Shown: positions 59,501 through 64,000 of the stretch, in pieces
Position numbering within the stretch: the first letter of the stretch is position 1
Layout of the letters: every line of letters begins with the position of its first letter
Assembly (NCBI GenBank): GCA_964030785.1
Contig: OZ034972.1
Location: 53,190,538 to 53,254,537, forward strand
DNA: 64,000 nucleotides
Source: Siderastrea siderea
Taxonomy: Eukaryota > Cnidaria > Anthozoa > Scleractinia > Rhizangiidae
Direction: 5' to 3'
The notes under the pieces: model-generated
The model's input: the letters and a program-made list of their open reading frames with translations, nothing else
Database searches by the model: none
What the model was told of the DNA's origin: nothing
Program-made: the position numbers and the translations under genes

Positions 59501-62500
59501 CGCCTATCAACTGTACATCCGGACGCCATCCGAAACTCTCGCGAGGCTCTCCAGCCATCTGGCTTAGCTCCTGACGCGCGGCATTCTCGGGGCTCAGCTA
59601 TGAGAGACTTTCTGGCAAGCGCCAGATTAGCCAGACCTGTTCCGCGGCTGCAACAGGTGCCTTTCTATTTTCACGTCCGCTCAGTCAATGTCATCTCGGC
59701 TTTGACTGCCTTCAGGCAATAAACAGACCATAACCGCTCTCGGACGTCGGTTCTCTTCTCTGGCAGTGTCACGGACGTGTTTGTTTTCCATTCAGCATCG
59801 GATGTCTCATCTGTAGCTGGTCTGCGTGTGGCTCATGTTGCAGGAGTCAATTGGTATTTTCCAGTGGTAGGGCTTTAGTCATCCCCTTTGGTGAGCAAGT
59901 CCTTTTTTGTTAATTTAGTTCTGTGGGGTTGGTGCTTGAATACTCTGGTGGAACCCGGTCCCTTTGACACTCCTGTGAGTGGGCCCGTTGTTCTCCAAGC
60001 ACCTCGGAGTCATATCTGGGTGGTTGCCGCTCACAGGGTTGTCATGGTTACCTGTCGCGCTTGCTGGCGGCTTCCACATAGACTCAGGCACCATCCCCAC
60101 ACTCATCTATTGGTGATGAGTTTAAATGAGGCTAACTGAAATTTAGGCAAGGTTAAACTCGAGACAATACTGGTGGGCCAGCGGTTGCTCTCCTGAACTT
60201 GGGGCGGTCTTAGGGTTTTATCAGGGGCTTCAGTTATTTTACAGCTCTCCCGTGGAGGTCAAGCCATTTTACTCGCGTGTTCTTTCGAGCAGGACGGCCG
60301 ATTCGCCTTTTCTTTCCCACCCTCCCTTTCCCATCGGTGAGTATCGGTAAGTATTTAGTGTTGCCTTTCCACTGAGTTTCTCTCAGTGTGACGGTGCCTG
60401 GTGGTTGCCGCTCACAGGGTTGTCATGGTTACCTGTCGCGCTTGCTGGCGGCTTCCACATAGACTCAGGCACCATCCCCACACTCATCTATTGGTGATGA
60501 GTTTAATGGAATGATGTTAATAGTTCTGTAATAATATGTATAATGAAACAACAAATTGCAAAGTTTGGTTTTTCAACACCCCTTTGATTATGCGATGTTG
60601 AGCATCAAGAATCCAATAAATAATTATGCAATCCTATACAGTAAAAGATTTTTAAAGTGTTGTTTTTCTCTTCTAATAAGTGGGCTTGACCTGATTGATG
60701 AAGAGAAATTTTGTGATACATTGGATGACGTAGTGACGTCAGTGAAGAGAAATGGAGTTGCAATTAAAGGTAGAATACATTGTGCATTGGTTTATTGCCG
60801 TGATATAATACACATGAAATGGAGCTTTAATGTTCAAGACTTTTTCAAGACTTTTAGTGATTGCTATCTTTTTTGATACTAAAAGTCAATTTTTTTGTTT
60901 AGGAAATATATTTACACCACTGGACAAACCTTCATTCAAGTCATTAAATGTGGAGTTACGGTTTGTACCATTTAGCAGGAACTACACCAATCTCTGACAG
61001 TCAAAAACTATGACTGAGAGTAGTCTAATGAGTCTCTACAGCTTCTTATCAAGTAGTTAGTAATTTTTACGATTGCTTTTGTTTCAGGCGGCAGTTGGAT
61101 CTGTATGCAAATGTTGTAAGATGCAAATCCATTCCTGGAATTGAAGTAAGGTAAGGAGGAATTTTAACCAACATTTACTTGCTTCACAAATAGCTGGACT
61201 TTCAACCCAAACCTTGGAGTATTCGGAATATTTCAGGGTATGTAACCAGGCAACACTGTTGTCATGAGGATCTGTGACTTTGTGTTTCAAAAGGCTTCTG
61301 ATTTAGTATTAAAATTAATGTTAAAATTTAAAGCACATTTAAGATTATATTAATATTTCTTTGTAACTCTTGTTCTTTCTAGACACAATGATGTAGATCT
61401 TGTGATTATCAGAGAGAACACAGAAGGGGAATACAGCCACATTGAACATGAAGTATGGATCTTCAATTTCCTTGATTTCCTTTTTTATTGTAAAGATGTA
61501 ATTGTTTCATGTAGGTACTGACATTTGTGTACTTGCACTTGTGCACTTGACTATTTTCAGTTGTGACTTACATTATACGTGTTCTTGTGGCATTGCACTG
61601 TAACTTCTCACTAGTTTGCAAGAGTTTAGTATAGGATTGCTGACTTCCACTTTAGCAATAAAATTTTATCTGAGATGGATATGTCAGTAATTAGGAGCTG
61701 ACCATGTTATAGATTGAGAGGCATGGCAGCATTGTGGTGTTTAAGACACTGGGTTTTGCTTGGACTGTTAATCAAAAGATCGGAGGGTCTGTGCTACAGG
61801 GTGGACATGTTGAGTCCCTTATTGTTAGACAAGAAAACTGATTTGATCCACGTTGTCTCTCTGGCTGTAGAAAGAGGAACCAGTGAACTGAAGGCTAACA
61901 AAATGCAGAGGGTAACCTCGAGGTGGATTAGCATTCCACCCAGGGGGAATAGTTTTGCTCCTAGTCACTTCAAAAATGGTGTATTAAAACTGATACAATG
62001 TAGCAGTGTACCAAAACTGCTACAGTCATTGAAAACTGGGTAAAATTCTGGGAGTTGTGGTCGCTGGGCTCATGAATACTTTTCCTTATAATCTTTGGAG
62101 CTCGCATGCAGAGGTGACACTGAAGAAATCAAATCATCCTTAAGTTGTCTCATCTGTACTCAAATGAGCATGTTTTATGTCTTTCAGAATGTTGAAGGGG
62201 TTATTGAAAGTTTTAAAATTATGACAGAGGAGAAATGCACCCTAATTGCAAAATATGCATTTGATTTTGCTGTGAAGCATGGACGGAAAAAAGTGACAGC
62301 TGTTCACAAGGCTAATATCATGTAAGTACGTTGTATGTTTTAAAATTGTTTCAGGGTTTGAGAGCTTAATAAACTGAAGCCTGAAGCTGAAAAATACAAC
62401 TAGTGAACTTTTAGGTTAAGTTACGGCTTAACAGTCTTGCAGATAGAAATGCATTACCAGATACATTAAACAAAATACCGTAATTATTATTACTTTGTAC

Positions 62501-63657
62501 AAAACAAAAAAGTCCACTGTTATAACACTAGATTTGCAGAAACGTTAAATGCCAGCCAGCTAGTGTACAAGAACAAATTATGGGAAGTTCTGCCTGACAG
62601 TGGGAGGCGTTAAATTGTGGAATAATCTCCCTAATGGGGTAAAGGCTGCCAGATCATACTTTATCTTTAAGTGGAAAATGAAACAGATGACTTTGTGTTA
62701 TTCAGGCGGAAGTAGTCAGCCTTACTTGAAATTAGATAGCTTCATCTGTAGATTGTAAACAGGACTGACCGAACTACATGTATAACAGGAGATCCCTTGG
62801 AGAAAAAGTTGAGAAAACTTGCTTGTATTTCCTCCTGATGGTTGTAAACTGGACTGCTAAACAGCCTGTTCTTTACACCTGTAGGAAGCTTGGTGATGGA
62901 TTGTTCCTGCGATGCTGTGGCGAGGTCGCTAAGGATTACCCTGACATCGAATATGACTCCATGATCATTGACAATTGCTGCATGCAGCTGGTATCCCATC
63001 CACAGCAGTTTGATGTGATGGTGATGCCTAACTTGTATGGCAACATTGTCAGTAACATTGGTGCGTCTCTTGTGGGTGGGCCAGGAATTGTACCTGGTGA
63101 AAATATTGGAGGCGATTATGCTGTGTTTGAATCGGTAAGAACAGGAACGATACTGATGGTGGTGATTATGATAAAGAAATTATGATGATTGTCTGGATAA
63201 CGAGTTCTTTAGTGTCCCCTCTAGTACCAATTGATTTATCTTGATAAAATCGAAGAAGACAAGGCCAGTACTTAACATCACTACCCAATGATGCGATTAT
63301 CTCAACTTAGACATGTTGATTAGATGATCATTTACATTTTTAATGCTACAGAATGTAATGTAATTGACACTGTTTTGCTTCCACAATTCAACTACTTTTC
63401 TGTCTCAGCTTTGAGCTGTAAATAGCAAAATATACATGTAGCACTCAACTTTGAAAGAAACTGGTACATGCGTAAGACACATGTATCACTTTATTGTTAC
63501 ATTATTTGGTAATTTTTTTGTAACTTCAGCATTAATTGCATTTCTTCGATTTTTTACCTCAGGGTGCACGACATACAGGTCTAGATATCGGCGATAGGAA
63601 CCTTGCAAATCCGATGAGTTTGTTATTTGCAAGCACACTTATGTTGGAACATCTGGG
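50590..63657 (+). CDS. IDH3B: NAD-dependent isocitrate dehydrogenase, beta-type subunit (3' partial)
   Basis: Mitochondrial TCA-cycle enzyme subunit (isocitrate to 2-oxoglutarate, NAD+). Exons: 50590-50691, 52478-52602, 53060-53101, 60681-60769, 60903-60960, 61088-61150, 61383-61452, 62188-62321, 62885-63134, 63563-63657; phases agree throughout. Exon 1 gives a basic, Ser/Arg-rich presequence ([17 protein letters not shown]). Later motifs are [65 protein letters not shown] and [24 protein letters not shown] and [11 protein letters not shown] favour the beta (regulatory/structural) subunit over gamma or the catalytic alpha. The last donor (63658) leaves the C-terminal exons outside the window. 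Intron 3 carries a palindromic element and an intact-looking Ngaro-like retrotransposon. Confidence 0.93.
50992..51446. mobile_element. Mariner-like MITE
   Basis: Begins cagttgaacctcccg and ends gggaggtttgactg followed by TA; the ends are inverted with a few mismatches. Internal phrases such as 'gcgaccac', 'gtggtcacttacgggagg' and 'cgtttacgagaggtg' repeat the end text. It lies in IDH3B intron 1. Confidence 0.6.
53979..54045 (-). repeat. 5S rRNA-like segment (left arm)
   Basis: On the minus strand the text gcgaagttaagctc ... tacttggatgggtgaccgcc follows the internal promoter part of eukaryotic 5S rRNA (box A, intermediate element, box C) in order and spacing. The 5' part of 5S is absent, so it is a derived sequence and not a 5S gene. 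Confidence 0.6.
54229..54265 (+). repeat. 5S rRNA-like segment (right arm)
   Basis: gaagttgtacttggataggt then gaccgaccgggaacata matches the intermediate element and box C of 5S rRNA, in the mirror position of the left-arm segment. Box A is degraded in this arm. Confidence 0.5.
55213..55406 (+). repeat. Split direct repeat A1
   Basis: Left terminal repeat of the Ngaro-like element, starting taaatgaggctaactgaaat and ending cgccttttctttc; same as A2 at 60123-60316 by eye. Confidence 0.92.
55467..56681 (+). CDS. Gag-like ORF1 of the Ngaro-like element
   Basis: 404-residue ATG-started frame. The first ~180 residues are low-complexity Ser/Ala/Pro-rich; a folded-looking middle (about 190-300) includes [21 protein letters not shown] and a Trp-rich stretch, followed by a cysteine/histidine cluster ([30 protein letters not shown]) that resembles a CCCH-type nucleic-acid-binding finger. 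It ends in a Ser/Arg/Lys-rich tail. Such proteins package element RNA. The frame is uninterrupted. It stops at 56679-56681, ahead of a C run (56684-56698). Confidence 0.75.
   Translation: MAARSTNNSSQALFDSPVAVSTSEPGSQISPPVAASADPSNAGQASFLSPELVALIHQAAQSAVAAERASQAPAVPSQTSQAPVASTSVNGGVPSSSSPPVEQYSPSSSAGPSSSGRPVSSFIVPSFVSSFAAPVSSIASLAPSMANPALGTSPNLAVSSVVQPTSKADQPFVVGPGFSPVPAKLVAQIVAGKFVDLNELLSANLQLKQPEPQLLLDGRLVLTTQPKKPRRRIEDIATWLEAFAIFSLIVVSHFPHRWRDLLQYQLLILRTHRHFSGRVWLSYDQAFREHAAATGLTDWSCMNAQLFNFHAAGSTTRSSPSSDTSDWEPSGSSSSLVECKSWNRGRCSAPQAICRYAHRCTVCSGSHRAIACSSSTSRNKWEDGKRRSSSPAAVGSSSSKSRRS
56968..58647 (+). CDS. Reverse transcriptase-RNase H of the Ngaro-like element
   Basis: 559-codon open frame. 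RT motifs in order: [48 protein letters not shown] and the catalytic HYLDDF. RNase H follows, with SDAAG, YKELFPI, RSDNEA and the terminal [12 protein letters not shown] supplying the acidic active-site residues. No stop or frameshift interrupts it. The reported start is TTG and there is no ATG close to it, so translation may use readthrough, reinitiation or splicing (an acceptor-like ccctccag lies near 57003). The 3' end overlaps the recombinase frame by 118 nt in a different frame. Confidence 0.9.
   Translation: MLRVCVSRFFPPAPLPFPPVSVVSPLSVAEFSRELAGHPDQTAVSYVLDGLSNGFRLGFHPTRRLKSAKRNKPSAWQHASVIDDYLANEVTLHRVVGPFVSPPLPNLHVSSFGVIPKKGQPGKWRLIIDLSSPRGASVNDGINAEEFSMHYIKVDQIIRMVSQYGPGALMAKFDVEAAYRNIAVHPDDHFLLGMKWRGMYFVDLALPFGLRSAPFIFNSVAEMVEWILLNRHHLSDLLHYLDDFITAGPPNSTQCSHNLLTAQSVCRKLGLPLHPGKCVGPATCLVVLGIELDSLEQSARLPEDKLAAVRELISSWRGRRWCFRTQLESLIGHLHHAAKVVWPGRTFLRRMINLLSCFRRRDHPIRLNSEFHLDLQWWDEFLSSWHGVSFWLFPGMAASCDVEITSDAAGSLGFGAYFRSEWFSGAWAPCQAGCSIAYKELFPIVIAAFIWGPQWSRQHILFRSDNEAVVHILVTRTSRMVDLMFLLRKLLLAAARFNFTFTAQHVSGTHNTIADALSRFHWQEFRRLAPEAQPDPVTVPIQLWQDLISPLLRQSASSC
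58530..59567 (+). CDS. Tyrosine recombinase of the Ngaro-like element
   Basis: 345-codon frame with the SAM-like core-binding region ([17 protein letters not shown] ... [13 protein letters not shown]) and the catalytic domain. Visible active-site residues: Arg in FGFLRSSEF, His-x-x-Arg in SSHSFRIGA, Trp in ALGRWSS and the nucleophile Tyr in SNAYQLYIR. In YR elements this enzyme integrates the circular DNA copy made by RT. The listed start is TTG inside the RNase H end, so initiation is uncertain. No disabling mutation seen. Confidence 0.92.
   Translation: MAGIQAPRPRSSTRPCDSSHSVVAGLDQPTLEAECQQLLKEGLAPTTRSTYSSGQKRFIEFCTHLGKLGPDGSPCPAEEWTLCLFVTHLAQSVQHSTIKVYLSAVRALHIERGLPDPLVDCFRLQRVLRGVKRSRGDAKSVRHPVTDHTLLIIFKALDMNIPDHRMFWAACNLAYFGFLRSSEFTVPNLASFSKESHLSLADIAIDSYESPSCLRLHLKASKTDPFRKGCFIHIGKGNFPLCAIHSLITYLNDRGDKEGPLFLYQDGRSLSRASLTDWLCRILSAAGVPGTFSSHSFRIGAATVAARNGIPDHLIQALGRWSSNAYQLYIRTPSETLARLSSHLA
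60019..60125 (+). repeat. Split direct repeat B1
   Basis: Internal 107-bp repeat directly before A2; starts ggtggttgccgctcacaggg and ends gatgagtttaa, same as B2 by eye. Confidence 0.9.
60123..60316 (+). repeat. Split direct repeat A2
   Basis: Second copy of the 194-bp A repeat, fused to B1. The B1-A2 junction is what a circular intermediate of this element type would provide. Confidence 0.92.
60400..60506 (+). repeat. Split direct repeat B2 (right end)
   Basis: Terminal 107-bp copy of B. An 83-bp unique stretch (60317-60399) separates it from A2. IDH3B exon 4 begins only 174 bp downstream. Confidence 0.9.
61721..61990 (+). repeat. Degenerate tRNA-derived SINE
   Basis: The head ggcagcattgtggtgtttaa is a decayed tRNA-like A-box region, followed by aatcaaaagatcggagggtc and a body with tggacatgttgagtccctta and tgatccacgttgtctctctg, the layout of common metazoan tRNA-SINE bodies. 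It is inside IDH3B intron 7. Confidence 0.45.
62395..62720 (+). mobile_element. LINE reverse-transcriptase C-terminal remnant
   Basis: Translation around 62609-62680 gives [20 protein letters not shown], typical of the C-terminal tail of LINE reverse transcriptases. Frames are broken on both sides. Located in IDH3B intron 8. Confidence 0.5.
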
Positions 63658-64000
63658 GTAAGGAGGAAAATGCATTATTGCTGTGATTGGTTAGAACATG
63701 TTGCATGAGTGATTTGTCCAAATCATAACATTCACCAATTGCAAATCCAAAATAGAAAGAAACTTTTTTGAAGGAGGTTCACTCACAGTATGTTACATGT
63801 ACGCTTTTCAGCGTATCTTGAGAGTTGTAAGAGAAATTTCTTGAAAGTTTGTTCTTTGTAGTCTGCCTCGATGGGGAAGGTGTGTCAGAGGTATTGTGCT
63901 GTTTTGAGTTAAAGTGGTGATAAGATTGTGACTTTTAAGAAATTTTTCGTACACACAATTCTCTTACAATCCCCAGAGAAAGTTGTCATTGAGTGAATTC

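Larger units (their letters stand above)
55213..60506 (+). mobile_element. Ngaro-like tyrosine-recombinase retrotransposon
   Basis: Full-length element with split direct repeats in the order A1 - ORFs - B1 - A2 - B2, the arrangement of Ngaro/PAT elements. A is 194 bp (55213-55406 and 60123-60316); B is 107 bp (60019-60125 and 60400-60506); read side by side the copies look identical. ORFs are gag-like, RT-RNase H and tyrosine recombinase; no methyltransferase domain was seen, which favours Ngaro over DIRS/PAT. GC content is clearly higher than the surrounding intron. YR elements insert without target duplication, and none is apparent. Confidence 0.92.

Overview
The window looks like nuclear DNA from an anthozoan cnidarian, most likely a stony coral (inference). 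Reasons: genes split into many GT-AG exons, AT-rich introns full of short DNA-transposon relics, SINEs and a DIRS-type retroelement, and above all an Anthozoa-type cryptochrome with two photolyase-homology regions (PHRs). No bacterial-type operons, CRISPR arrays or canonical intact tRNA/rRNA genes were seen.

Layout. 1-9.8 kb: no confident host gene; a 1.3 kb element with target duplications (1955-3272), foldback hairpins and a TTAA-flanked MITE (8745-9402). 9.8-18.7 kb, plus strand: a tandem-PHR cryptochrome. Twelve exons join in one frame, so both PHRs are predicted in one polypeptide; the start exon was not found. 18.7-24.4 kb: 3' flank, a LINE 3' end, another TTAA element and a tRNA-derived SINE. 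24.4-38.7 kb, minus strand: a complete M13 (neprilysin/ECE-like) zinc metallopeptidase, 17 coding exons, 782 aa, with introns holding MITEs, SINEs, microsatellites and an inverted repeat with hammerhead-like motifs. 38.7-47 kb: repeats only. 47.2-47.8 kb, plus: an uncharacterised 195-codon ORF. 48.3-50.3 kb, minus: PUS3, two exons, 500 aa. 50.6-63.7 kb, plus: IDH3B, ten exons, cut off by the window edge. PUS3 and IDH3B are divergent, with 266 bp between their start codons.

IDH3B intron 3 (53102-60680) holds a 1.76 kb near-palindrome with 5S-rRNA-like segments in both arms, followed by a full-length Ngaro-like YR retrotransposon (55213-60506) whose split direct repeats look identical, so it is probably young.

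The host genes do not form a pathway. They cover light sensing (CRY), extracellular peptide processing (M13), tRNA modification (PUS3) and the TCA cycle (IDH3B). The main biological interest is the fused double cryptochrome, with an apparent choice between splicing into PHR-2 and reading to a stop after PHR-1. Exon borders were placed by eye from splice motifs, frame and family conservation; no alignment was run.
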